Below are positions 9,869 through 21,076 of a stretch of DNA of 64,000 nt, in pieces (position 1 is the first letter of the stretch; each line of letters opens with the position of its first letter). This stretch comes from Vinca minor (taxonomy: Eukaryota; Streptophyta; Magnoliopsida; Gentianales; Apocynaceae). Under the pieces are notes generated by a model. The model searched no databases and was not told where the DNA came from. It worked only from the letters and a program-made list of their open reading frames with translations. The translations under genes and the position numbers were made by a program. The DNA is taken from positions 3,621,001-3,685,000 of the forward strand of contig JAOCZM010000015.1 in the NCBI GenBank assembly GCA_026122235.1. The letters are read 5' to 3'.

Positions 9869-12800
9869 TTACACATGTATATGATTTATGGTTATATGTT
9901 TGTCATGCTCTACTTGTTACATGTTTCATATGTATAATTTATATGCTTGTCATGCTCTACTTATTATATGTTCATGTGTGTTATATTGCATGTATATTAT
10001 GACTCTTTATCTGTGATACATGCTATGTGGTTTCTTGTATTATGTTATTTTTTATCTGATCGTGTCTCACATATTTACTTGTTAATTGTTTTATAGCATA
10101 TCTTATTTGTTTGCTATATGCCACGTTTTAGTATTCTATATATTATACTATGTCATGTTTTACTTGCTTTCGCTTCACATGTTTAGGCTTAACTTATCTG
10201 TTATACGTTTGTGAGGGGCAAGATGGATCTAAGTCAAGGAAGCGGCGACGATTACGACTTATCTATCGCTCATCATCTATCGTTATATGTTACGTGTGTT
10301 GAACTACGATATTCTTCTGTGATATACCCTACCTTGCCTAACTCGTCTTTCGTTTCAAATAAGGGATAATTTCTTTCTTCCCTCATTTATCCACAACAAC
10401 TTCATTCTTATCATTTTCATTGATTGGTGCTCACACCTATATGAGTTTGACTGTCTTAGAGTTCTTTTCATGTTGAACTTCTTCGCAATATATGTTGCAT
10501 ATCTGGTTGAGGGATGAATACCTCTTCTTCCCTTATTTCGATTTGTAATCCCAACGAGAATGTTAATTATCTTACCATACTCATCTCAAATTCAATTTGC
10601 TTTAGCTGATAAAGTGTCAATTTTTTTTATAACCTTTGGTTGATCCAAACATAATATCCTCGACTTGAGTTATCATTATTTGAGTTCTGCAACTCTTAAA
10701 AGAACACTTTCTTATCAACTCAACCTCATGTGTGTCCATGCTTCAACAGTAACTCTGTTAACTTCTCATATTAAGCTCTCGAGTTTTGTTTCAATCCACA
10801 ATGAGTTTTTTTAAAATTTGTATACATGATTGGGATAATCTAATTTTTCATATCCCTTATGTTGTTTCTCATATACTTCTTCGTGTGACAACCCATTCGG
10901 GAAAATACTATTACCATCCATCTTATAAAGCTTGAAGTTCCCTGAAAATGCAATGTCCACATAAGTCTTATAGACTCAGGTCTTGCTACATGAGCAAACT
11001 TCTCATCAAATCCGTCTCATGTACTTGAGTGTATCATTTGACTAACTCTTTAAGCTTGTTTCTAAACACCCCTTCATTCCAATAATGTTCACACCATCTG
11101 TTATTAGAATCAGTTTCTGAACATTATTTCTGTAAACCGGTTGAAGTTATTCTTGCATCGACATGATCAATTTTCAATTACCTACTCAACCAGATGATTT
11201 CTTTTATTTAATCGGTTTATACTCGTTCGTCTGTTGCACCCCTTAATATGAGTGAGTATTACAATTCATCATTACCACTTGTTGTATTAGTGAGATTTTC
11301 TTGGCTCTTGTTATTGAGACTTTGTCCGCTCAATAAGGGCATTCTCATCAAGTTATGTGAGACTGTTCTTCTTTTTCTTCAACAAGATTTGCTGGAAAAT
11401 CTTGTATCATTACATTGATAGTTTCCATCTCTTCAGAGGTTTTTTTGTTGTATACCTCATGTTGGAGTATCCCAAAAAGGTTCCTTCATTGGTCTTTCCC
11501 AAAAGTGCTTATTTTGCCGCTATTTGCGTTTGTATCTTCCACCTTCTATTTGTTTCCCTTTTTGGCTCCTCACGTTTTCTTTCGGATTCCTGTTTATCAG
11601 CTGCTTAGCGACCTGAGGAGATATCACCCGCACCTTTTGTTTCACTCGAACTTAGTACACTTACTTGTTTTATTGTATGTCCTAAGTCAATTTTGTGCCT
11701 TTTGATATATTCAGCTATTCTTCTATTGGTACGTTGTTTGTTATAAGTGGAGATGCTTAATCTGGATTTGTTTGTTCCGTCTGGGTTAGAGCATCACATA
11801 ATCTGATCACTCTCTATTCTTGTCCCGCTACCCACACATGTTTATATTTTGCTTGAGGATGTGGGTGCCTTTTATATGATCTCCTCTGGAAACTCCCTGC
11901 CATTTATGGAATTTTTTTTTCGTTTTCTTTTCGGTGATGACTGTGTTCATCGTAGTAAAAGGATCCTCTATAAACTTTTGTTGTTTCGCCTTCTTTTTAA
12001 CAACATATTGCGAATCAAGATGTTTTCTTGTTGAATCTAGATTCCTGCCACCATTTTAGAATCCATGGTGATCTCCACTTTGTTCATCTATTAATGACAG
12101 ATCATTGAAATTGGTTTTTCCGTTGTTCCATTTCTTGATCCACCGTTTAGCTACTTCCAGTTTCCCGTTTTGTTCGGTTAATGTCTATTCGCGAATTGCA
12201 ATATTTCTTTCAAGCGAATTTACTTTTGTTGCCAATTATTGATTTTTACTATTCAGTTTAATCACATGGTTCCCCATCTCCTGCGTTTGTTTGTAACATT
12301 TCCTTATCTTATCATGATCATTCTCATCATCCAAATAGTTCTTAGTGTTACTTGGTGCTAGTTGATATCATTGTCGTCATGTTTCTCTTAATCAGAGTAT
12401 AAATTGAATTGCTAACATTCTCATCTCCACTATCGTAATAACCATCTTCGACATCAGTTTTGGAATCATCTTAGATTGAGGAGTATGATTTATCATCTTC
12501 GTCATATCTGCCTCACTGAGTTCTATTGTGTATAATGACGCTTCAGCTTTTGATGCCAAACCCGTTTTCTTAAGCTTTGATTTTCTTCCGACATCTCATA
12601 TGTCTGCAGAGAACTAATAAGTTCATCAACTATCATTAAACCCAATCATTGGTTCTTGAATGAGGCACACCTTTACTTAATTTTTTTTTGTCAGAAACCC
12701 CAGAGTCTTATTCATATACTTTTCACTAGAATATATTCTTCATTCAGTGAAAATATTGATTCCAATGTCTCTCAGCTTGTTATTGACGATTGGCCATGAT

Positions 12801-12948
12801 TTCATTCTCACCTATTCTAACGTTCTTGAATACATTGGTCCAACCGTTCAGAACAGAAAGTCACTTGAGAGTTGGAAGAAGAACCCAGTTAAAGTATCAT
12901 CATCCTTTTAGCGACTCGGGTTAGGAAGTTTCGAGGACGAAACTTTTG
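9869..12948 (+). other. Non-coding interior of the LARD-like retrotransposon
   Basis: This is T-rich sequence of about 3.1 kb. Short open frames (for example near 11357-11705) have no recognisable motif and skewed composition. I see no gag zinc knuckle, DTG protease, YxDD reverse transcriptase or integrase signature on either strand. Confidence 0.6.
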
Positions 12949-12962
12949 TAAGGGGGGAAGAA

Positions 12963-15119
12963 TGTAATAACCGTAACTTTTTCTTACTTGATTTTTGTTG
13001 TTAATGGTGTAGGCGTAATTTATTTCATGTGACTATTTGACTACATGGCTATTTAATTTAACATGTTACGTGTTATGTTTGTATGCTTTTATTGAGGGAC
13101 ATTTCGCACGCATATTGTAGTTGAGATTTAATTATAATTCATCTAGATGATTAATTGGAAAAGGAATTAAATAATAATAAAGAAAATAGAAATACGTTAG
13201 AATTGAGGGGAATGGGAAAGGGATTTTTTTTTTTGTTTAAGTTAAAAGAAAAAGAAAAGGCATAACGTAAAGCATTTCGAGGGTTGGGGATTAGGGAATT
13301 TAAAAGGAAAGTAAAGTATATATAAGGCTTTCGTAGGTTACTGGAGCAAAAAAAAAAAAGGAAATAAAAAAATCAAAGGGCAATTCGTGGACTACTGTGA
13401 TCAGGCAATCGTGAGCCTTGGGCATCGTGCAAGCAGAGAACAAGCATAAGAAATTAATCGTCGGCTCTCTCTCTCTCTCTCTCATTCAGCCAGCAGGACG
13501 TAAAAGAAATAGGAAGTCAATTATCGACAACCAATATTTAAAGAAATTATTGGCAACTATTATGGAATTTCCCAAGATCAGTGCACGGACTAGAAAAACG
13601 GTCAAGTAGTAGCCGCAAGACCAAGGAAAGAGAAAAGGAGGGATTTTTGGAGCCAATAAACAATCTGTCCAGAAATTCAACGGGACAATTGAGGGGGTTA
13701 CCGACCTCTGTTTTCGACCCACAGCATATCAATTCGAAGATAATCGAAAGGGCTTCGAGTGAGCGCAGACGAAACGCAATTTGGATTTTCCAGCAGAAAG
13801 TTATCGCACCGCGAATGAGGCTGCCAGCACTAATTACGGGATTTCAGTGTTTATCGCGTCCGTAACAGGTGGGGACAACTTTTCCTATGTTAAATTACTG
13901 TTCTGAATTACTGTATACTTTTGGGTATTAATCTGACATGTTTATGGTGTTTCGGGATAATAAATTGCATAAACTGCTAGATTAATTAATTATTTAATGT
14001 TTAACTTTTCTGTTGCTTTAATTGGATGATTTGAGCATATTTATATCTGAATTTCAATCGCTTTCATTAATTGCTAAAATCTTATAAACTGTCTCTGCAA
14101 TGTATTTAAGTGTTCTGGGGACTGCTGGAGTCCTTTCTGTAATTGCGTTATTTGGGTATTCATTGAGTCGTCATAATTGAGAGCCATTGTTTCGTCCTAA
14201 TTGGTTTAGTCGACCGAGTCGTCGCCCCATTCGAGCTCTTGTTTATGAAAGGTTTGTAGCAGGATACGTCCCATTCATATATCGCTAGAACCTGGTGTTC
14301 GCGATATTTCTGTGTGGATATGTGGACCCGGACCCTAGCGGGGATAAACAAGTTGGGGCTGCTAACAGTAAATTGTGGAGCTCATGTGTGGGCAATGACA
14401 CAATGGACGTATTCTTTATTTTTGGCCTCCAGCCGGGGGAAAGATTCAGCCGGTTTCTGTGTGGATTCTGTGTGGCCCTTCCTCAGTGGGTTATTACATG
14501 GGGGCTGTTAGCAGTGATTATGGGTCTGATTAAACAATTGAGCTTGACTGTGGGATTGTAGTGTCATAGCGATAACTATGTTCGTAATGTCTAAGTAAAT
14601 TGTGTAATCGAGAATACTGTAGTGCAGATGTGCTTGATGTGGATTCGGTTGTGTGAAATACTTAGACGTGAAGAGTATAGTTGTTTAGCTTATTTGTTGT
14701 TTTTCACTTGTTTGGTCTTTGTTCGTTTATTACTCGATTGTCTGACATAACTATCGGTTTGTAGTGCATGAGTAGTATGGGATGCTCATGGCATGAATTC
14801 CGATATGGGATGTCAAATTTGATAAGTATAGACAAACATTTGTTTGGGTCTTGTTGATACTTGGTTTTTAGTCCTTTAACTTGCATTTTGGGTTGGGTTT
14901 GTTTTGGGGCAAGATAGTACACTCGTGTACAAGTTTTGCACTAGTTTTCTGTTAAGTACTGTTCTGATCCGATCTGATTATGTTCTGTTCTGTTTCAAGT
15001 TCTGAGTCATTTAAGACTTGTGTAACGTCTTGTTCCGAGTAGTTACTTTTCAAATGGGTATTTTGGTAAACGGGCATCTGCACTATCTGTATATGTTTTC
15101 TGTCGTATCTATTATGTTA

Positions 15120-15150
<31 letters not shown>

Positions 15151-15530
15151 TACTATGGTTATTAATGTTTTTAGGTTCCCACTGAGCACCGGAGCTCAGT
15201 CCATCCGCTTTGTTTTTCAGGTTTTATAAATGTTAATTCTTCAGTTGATGGTGATGCTTGGGAAGGGGTCTACGAAGAGTGATCCTAACTGGATTAGTTC
15301 ACACATGTTATTTCATTTTTAGTTATTTATTTTGAAACTTGTAGTTCATTTTATCATATGTAATAAACTAGATTTATTTTCTTTTGAATAATGCTTCCGC
15401 TTGCACATTTAGTACTATTTATGGATTTCATAACCAAACTACCTTAACTAGTATTTTATGACTGTGGCTTAGGTGCTTCATTAATCAATGGGGCACTGCC
15501 ATGTCATCACTCCGGAGTCGGGGTGTGACA
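12963..15530 (+). repeat. 3' LTR of the LARD-like element (2568 bp)
   Basis: Starts TGTAATAACCGTAAC immediately after the polypurine tract and ends GGTGTGACA. It contains a CT microsatellite near 13465-13482 and a TA run at 15127-15150. The solo LTR at 22916-36202 shares its start (TG...ATACC/AACCGTAACTT) and its end (CACTGCC..GTCATC..GTGTGACA), so they are related families. Confidence 0.85.
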
Positions 15531-17657
15531 CAAATTACTCTCCTTAGTTCTTGTGGAAGTCAAATGTGGAAATTAAGGGGTATATTTTTTGGCGGGGAAC
15601 ATGTCTAAAGTCTCATAATTTGGAATATACATTTTAGTTTTAGGCCTTAGGGAGTTAGTAGAATCCGTGTCTGGCTGTTCTTGAATGTCCAAAAGTTACT
15701 ACAAAGCTTGTTAGCCTCCTTACCATGGGTACAAAATGCTGCTATTGTCTTGGTAGTATTTTGCTATAAATTATTCGTGACTCTGAGTGCTGTACTACTC
15801 TTTTGGTAGTATTTAGCTTAAGGTCTATTCTGTCATGGACCAGGTCCATTGGACCATACGGTCCAGATTTGGCCACATCACTGCATTTCCTTCTCTCTCC
15901 TCATTCTCGAGGGATGTGGTAAATCTGACTACATAGCCCGCATTGATCTGTCTATATCGATATTTCATTGGAGTACTGATTCTCTTGCATTAGTTCTAAT
16001 ATAATTTATTTGAGGCTGGAAAGAACTGGTAAAGGAGGGAAATTTTTGTGTTTGTGTTATTAATGGACTAATTAGGGACATATTCATTTTGTTCCTATTT
16101 TTTTTATTTATTATTGATTTTGCAAGATCTTTTTACTAGCTAGCTTAAAATTTAGTGCCATTTTGTTTTCCAAACTCCTGCTTGCTTCTGTTACTTGAAG
16201 GAATAGGATTCTATGGAACTTTGCATCCTGTTATTTATTTATTTGTGTAAATTCTATTGATTTAGTTATCAACATTGAATTGAAATTCTTAAGTTTGAAT
16301 AAGATCGAAGAGCCGGCCCGTGACCGAGAGGTCCCGGGTTCGATACCCTCCGCCTGCGTGCGGTAAGCTTTATTCTCTCTTATCTAGGGTGTTCTCTCTC
16401 CCCAATGTGGGGTTGTTCTCTTTCCCCAATGTGGGAGGCAATCGCCTATCGTGGCGTAAAAAAAAAATGTTTTAACAAGAATCGTATTCCGTTTCTTAGT
16501 TCATTAATTTAGAAATCAAAATTTTGACATGAACCAACTTTTATCCCTATTGTTCCCTTCCCCCATTTCGTTCAAGTCATAATGTGCAAGACAGGAAATT
16601 GAAATGCTTAATTTTTCTACCTTAATTTTCGCAACATGTAATTAAAGTCTTATATTTATGAATGGAGGTAGTTATAGGAAGAAAATGTGAAGTATAAGTT
16701 TTTCACTGCCAATTTTTTTTTTTGGGGCAGAAAGTGAACCCCTTGCTTTACTCGCGCTTTGTTTTAAATGCACGTCATTTTGTGGATATGGAGGAGAAAT
16801 ACATTTCTAGTAGCCTCAACTATTCTTTCTTAATACCTAGAGGAGTTTATACTTTTGGTGTATTTATCAATTATTATCTACAATTATAAGAAAATATTTT
16901 TTTTACATAATACAGAATTGTTGATATGATGGTAAACTAGCAGGTTAAAAAATGGTCGATTTTGATTCGGATTATGCCAAATTGCGTGTACAATTCTCAA
17001 AGTTCCCTGGTCTAAGGTCCGGCCGAGGCAGACCCGACTGTAAGGTGCTTAAAGTGCCTTGCTCAACAGAACCTTCAAAAATTGAGGGCATCAATTTTTT
17101 ATTTTTTATATATATAAATAATTTGAGAATTATTTTGTATTATCTCCAAAATTTGAGATAATCAAGTTAAAAGTATGTATTCTCTTTTTTTATTATTTTT
17201 TTCAAAGATTACATGAAGAAATTAGTATTAAAAAACAATTTCCTAAAAAAAATTACACTGAATTCTTTTCTTTTTAATTTAAATATTATTATTATCTAAT
17301 ATAATATTAATTTTTTATTTGTTAATCTATTAAAAACTAGAACAAATAGATTAAGAAAAATCATGACTATTGGTGTTTGCTAAGTTTTTAATAAAAAAAA
17401 CGTATAATATTTTGATATTTTTTTTAATTTATATTTCTTAAAAAAGTTAGGGAGTTTAATTTTAATAAATAGTATATGTTCTTAATATTATTCGAAGGAT
17501 CTCGTAGGAAGAGAAGGAAAAAATTGAGACAGATGTTTCCTTTTGTAAATCTTTAATCTAGAAGCAACATAATAGCCGAGGTAACTTTAGGTTTGACGGT
17601 AGACTTACTGCATACAGTTCTTTTTCCTCTGTTTCCCCTTTAGTCGACAAAAGGAAA
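15531..17657. other. No gene seen; SINE and MITE fragments
   Basis: Unrecognised sequence with a fragment of the GATATGGACC MITE family (about 15830-15910), a SINE (16304-16467), the right end of a Stowaway-like MITE (about 16610-16675, ending CTTATATTTATGAATGGAGGTAG) and an AT-rich block (17090-17480). Confidence 0.5.
16304..16467 (+). mobile_element. tRNA-derived SINE, internally deleted head
   Basis: Contains GAGGTCCCGGGTTCGATACCC (box B), then CCTCCGCCTGCGTGCGG and a tail ending in A10. It is nearly identical over its body to the SINE at 47994-48176. It starts with the same ATCGAAGAG, but about 24 bp of the tRNA-like head containing box A are missing. Flanks AATAAGATCG and AACAAGAATCG may be a decayed TSD. 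Confidence 0.78.
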
Positions 17658-17883
17658 CACTCCGGCTTCTATACGGAACAAAAAAAAATTTACACCATGT
17701 AAAATAATTTAGACCGTCTTGAACGGTTCAAATTTGGAGAGAATTTTTTTTTTATTTTTTTATTTTTTAAGTTTAGTCGCAACTTTTCTCTCTCCAAATT
17801 TAAGCCGCTAAAACTATCATTCGACGGCCCAGATTGTTCCGCATTGTGCGGATTTTTCCCTATTCTGCATAGGAGCCGGACTA
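17658..17883. mobile_element. Mutator-like palindromic MITE (CGGCTCCTATGCGGAACA family)
   Basis: A perfect 9-bp TSD AAAAGGAAA lies at 17649-17657 and 17884-17892. The ends read CACTC-CGGCTTCTATACGG and, on the complement of the right end, TAGTC-CGGCTCCTATGC. The two halves are inverted copies (GGAGAGA...TCTCTCTCC near the middle), so a transcript would fold into a hairpin. Same family as 17931-18954, 40831-41060, 43692-43901 and 50872-51120. Confidence 0.9.
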
Positions 17884-17930
17884 AAAAGGAAATATATGCT
17901 TTTTATAAATCCAAACAGGAAGAAACTTAG

Positions 17931-18954
17931 CAGTTTGGCTCCCATGCGGAACAGGAAAAATTATGCACTGTGCGGAGCAATCTGGGCAATCAGATGATAG
18001 TTTTAACCAAAGTTATCAATAGCGGCGTTTAGCGGCGATTTCGCGGCTTCGCGGCGCGTCGCGGAGGTGTACCGCGGTGGAGCATCGCGTCGCGGTCGAC
18101 TACGAAGAATTCCGATTTTTCGCCGCTATTTACCGCTATAGAGGCCTCGCGGTAGCGGAGCTTTTGCGGAAAATTGGTAGTCCCTTTTTTGTAATTTTTT
18201 CCCCCAATTCCTTTAAAGTAAATCGATCCTCCCGCAACCAACATGGTGGTGGGCCGCGCAGAAATGGGAGGAAGGAGAAGAGAAGTTAGCGCGGCAGAAA
18301 GGAGGGAGGAGGTAAGAGGAGAGAAGAAAAGAGAGAAATGAGGGAGAAGGAGAAGAAGGAGAGAGAGAGAAAGAGGCGGCGGCGGCGGTGAGAGGAGAAA
18401 GGGGACGGAGGCGGCGGCCTCTCCCATGAAGAAGAAGAGGGAAATGAAATTAGGGTTAGGAATTCTCTCCTAGGAGAGCTTATATAATCGGGACTAAATG
18501 TGCAATTAAAGTTTTAGCACATAAAGTCCTATTTAATTCTTAAATTACAAAAAAGTCCTACAAGATCTACTTTGTATATTTATTTGCCTTTCGAATTATT
18601 GTTGAATGTTCTTTGATGTTATAAACATGGAAGAATTTAACTAAATGTTTACAAGTATTATTAATTTTGTGTCATATATCTATATAAATATGTCATATCA
18701 GAAACTCCGAAAAAGTACCGCTCGCGACATCGCGACACCGCTATAACTTTTGAAGCTTCCCCGCGACGGACCGCGAAACGCTATTAACAACTTTGGTTTT
18801 AACGGCCCAGATTTGGAGAGAGAAAATTTGCAGCTGGACTTAAAAATAAAAAAATTTCTCTCTCCAAATCTGAACCGTTCAAAGCTATCATCCGAAGGCC
18901 CAGATTGTTCCGCACGGTGCGGAACTTTTCCTGTTCAGCATAGGAGCCGGAGTG
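17931..18954. mobile_element. Mutator-like palindromic MITE interrupted by a hAT element
   Basis: A 9-bp TSD GAAACTTAG (17922-17930 and 18955-18963) is perfect even though a 788-bp hAT element sits inside. Without that insert the MITE is about 228 bp, matching its relatives. TIRs: CAGTT-TGGCTCCCATGCGGAAC and the complement of the right end, CACTC-CGGCTCCTATGCTG. Confidence 0.9.
18008..18795. mobile_element. hAT MITE rich in GCGGC words
   Basis: The 8-bp TSD GTTTTAAC (18000-18007 and 18796-18803) is perfect. TIRs are CAAAGTTATCAATAGCG and, complemented, CAAAGTTGTTAATAGCG. Both ends carry arrays of CGCGGC/GCGACG words. The central purine-rich stretch (18260-18430) gives a low-complexity Leu/Ser/Pro frame on the minus strand that is not a credible gene. 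Confidence 0.93.
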
Positions 18955-19010
18955 GAAACTTAGACCCTCAGTTTCCCTTTTAGCATTATGAATGAATATT
19001 TATCTTTTCA

Positions 19011-19238
19011 CAGTCCGTCTTCTATGCAGAACAGGTTTTTTTTGCACATGCAGAAAAAAAATTACGTGAAAAACAGGTGTTTTTGACTAAAAAAATAAGT
19101 GTTCGCGGAACAGGTATTCTTAAAATTAGAACATGTATTTTTTTAAATCAATCTCAGCCGTTAAATATTTAATCCAAAGGCTGAGAATCCGTTCCGCACA
19201 TGCGGAACAAATATCCATTCCGCACTGTAGCCGTGGTG
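19011..19238. mobile_element. Palindromic MITE, second subfamily, TSD not found
   Basis: The ends CAGTC-CGTCTTCTATGCAGAACAG and GTAGCCGTGGTG resemble the CGGCTCC family, and the interior (GTTCGCGGAACAG, GATTGAGAATYCGTTCCG-like) matches the copy at 50872-51120. The flanking 9-mers differ, so this copy may be chimeric or have lost one end. Confidence 0.6.
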
Positions 19239-19256
19239 CTAGGGGTTAATTTTGTG

Positions 19257-19415
19257 GGGTGAAAATCCTCTGTCCCCGTTTGTGCATGTCCCCGTGTCCC
19301 TAACCAATCAGAATTTACTATATAAATATTTGTTTTAATTATATATACACATGGTGAATTGTGATTGGCTGGGGACACGGGGACATACACTAACGGGGAC
19401 AGAGGATTTTTTGCC
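19257..19415. mobile_element. Mutator-like MITE (AAAATCCTCTGTCCCCGT family)
   Basis: The 9-bp TSD AATTTTGTG (19248-19256 and 19416-19424) is perfect. TIRs are GGGTGAAAATCCTCTGTCCC and, complemented, GGCAAAAAATCCTCTGTCCC. The centre (ATATATACACATGGTGAATTGTGATTGG) recurs at 53175-53331 and 58222-58359. Confidence 0.88.
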
Positions 19416-19452
19416 AATTTTGTGTTGTGTATTTTAACTGTCCGTTTTTAAT

Positions 19453-19486
19453 GTTTTTTTTTTTTTTTTTTTTTTTTTTTGCTAAA
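19453..19486 (-). mobile_element. Micro-insertion: poly(A) retroposon tail with TSD
   Basis: TCCGTTTTTAAT occurs at 19441-19452 and again at 19487-19498. Between them lie only G, about 27 T and GCTAAA. On the minus strand this is TTTAGC followed by poly(A), similar to the last bases of the LINE at 59085 (CTTAGC then poly(A)). Confidence 0.7.
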
Positions 19487-19499
19487 TCCGTTTTTAATT

Positions 19500-20610
19500 T
19501 TTTTAAGATGAGGAAAATATGCTGATTTGATGTTGAGTTAAACAGCTGATCATGTGTTGGGAGTGTTTTGTATTAGAAATGGCAATCTAGTTTTATAAAT
19601 TGTCAGAGGGTAAAAATTTTCTTGATCGAAAGATATAGACTCACTTTTACTTTTAAATTTAGAAGAAAAACGATAAATTATTAGGACCGAAATATAAAAT
19701 ATAAGATTTACAATTAACTTCTTTCCTAAATAATTTAATTTTTACAAAATCTAATGTGTTTTGAAACGGGACACTACCTAATCAACTAGACTAGAAGGTC
19801 CCTCGTGCAAAAGCCGTGCTCTCGCTATGTTACATTCGAGGGCCTCTTGATATCTCAGAAGTTGGAATTTTGCTTAATGAAATTCTCTTTTTATTCTACT
19901 TTCAACTAGGATTTGAACTTTCCATAAAAATAAAAATAAAACTAGGATTTGAACATTATAAGACAAAGTTTATGCACATTCGTGACGGTAAAGGATGTTT
20001 TGTCCCATTTCTTGTCTCATCTTTTATCTTATTTATAAATGATTGTTATGTATTTTCTTTTCACCTTAAAGTTATTTTTTTAGGTTATAAGTTCTTTAAA
20101 AAGAAAAATAGATGCGTGATAATTTGTTGATAATGAGATAAAAATGAAACACTAAATGTGACAGATAACCGAACATATTAAATAGTAACAAAATTCTATG
20201 TGAATTGGTATGCATTAGCAATCACATAGTATCTGTTGATTTATTACCTTAATATAATCACTCTTTTAAATTTAAAATAAAAATAATAATCAAACATTTG
20301 TGGAGTGTTGGGCCCAACCAAGCAGAGGATTTCTTGTTTGGATTTTGAATTTCCTGATTCAACTTCTGGCCCTAATTTCTTGTCTCAATGGGTATCAACT
20401 CCGAATCGAAGGAGGGCGGAAAGCTACTTCAAATCTCTTGTAACACTCCATGTAATATTTTTAATTAATTCCAATTATGCATATTCTAAAGGCATGAAAT
20501 TCTAAGTGAATATAAATTTGTCAACAATAATGAAAATATCGGATTTTATAAGAAAAAAATGAAGAAGGATGGAACGCGACATTATATATATAATTCCACA
20601 TATATAATGT
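19500..20610. other. No gene seen
   Basis: AT-rich sequence. Two frames of 66-104 codons (19816-20130, 20305-20505) have no recognisable motif and ordinary composition for random sequence, so I do not call genes. Confidence 0.5.
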
Positions 20611-20614
20611 AAAT

Positions 20615-20830
20615 GGGGGATTGACTTTATACTGGCCATAATTTGGTATAATGGGGTCAACCATGACAGTTTTTTTTTGGGCAACATTTTTTGCCAAAAC
20701 GGATCGATTGATGTGGCAATTTCAGACGCGTCTCGCCACTCAACCGAGAATGAATTCCCCAAATCCGTTCTCACTTGGCAGTAGTTATATAAAAAACACT
20801 TAAAAAAAATTTCCCAATTCCATAACGGAT
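20615..20830 (+). repeat. Left terminal inverted repeat of the PMD element
   Basis: Imperfectly complementary to 37255-37485. Shared stretches include the ACTGGCC block, the GTTGCC/GCAAC block and the block ending CCCCAAATCCGTTCTCAC. Confidence 0.7.
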
Positions 20831-21076
20831 TTGGGTAATGGCAGTGGCCATTCAAAATTAAAATTGATACCTCTTGTTTTTGCCTAAAATTTATAAAGTC
20901 TAATTTGTACAACAAGATGCAAATTCGCTAAAAATAGATATTATTAAATGAAAATAGTGTATTAATAAACTTGAAATCGTATAACATCAATCGAAAAACA
21001 TTAACTTGAATAATAATATTCAACAACGTAAAAATCAAATGTAACTTAAAATAAACAATACATGATAAAATCAAGG

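Larger units (their letters stand above)
8779..15530 (+). mobile_element. LARD-like Gypsy retrotransposon with 5'-truncated left LTR
   Basis: Two copies of the same LTR end (8779-9097 and 15217-15530) are near-identical and terminate GGGGTGTGACA. The left one is followed by GTGGTATCAGAGCAGG (9101-9116, tRNA-Met primer-binding site). A polypurine tract AAGGGGGGAAG at about 12950-12960 precedes the right LTR. The sequence just before it (TTTCGAGGACGAAAC) resembles the end of a Gypsy pol frame. The rest of the interior (about 3.9 kb) shows no gag, protease, reverse transcriptase or integrase motif in any frame, apart from an inserted hAT MITE. A large retrotransposon derivative, or a strongly deleted Gypsy element, fits. 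Confidence 0.8.

Noticed and set aside
11357..12034. Overlapping Phe/Leu-rich frames in the LARD interior
   Set aside because: Composition simply follows a T-rich strand; no gag or pol motif and no consistent frame.
18029..18427. 132-codon Leu/Ser/Pro-rich frame on the minus strand
   Set aside because: It runs through the purine-rich centre and the GCGGC arrays of a hAT MITE; there is no domain and composition is low-complexity.
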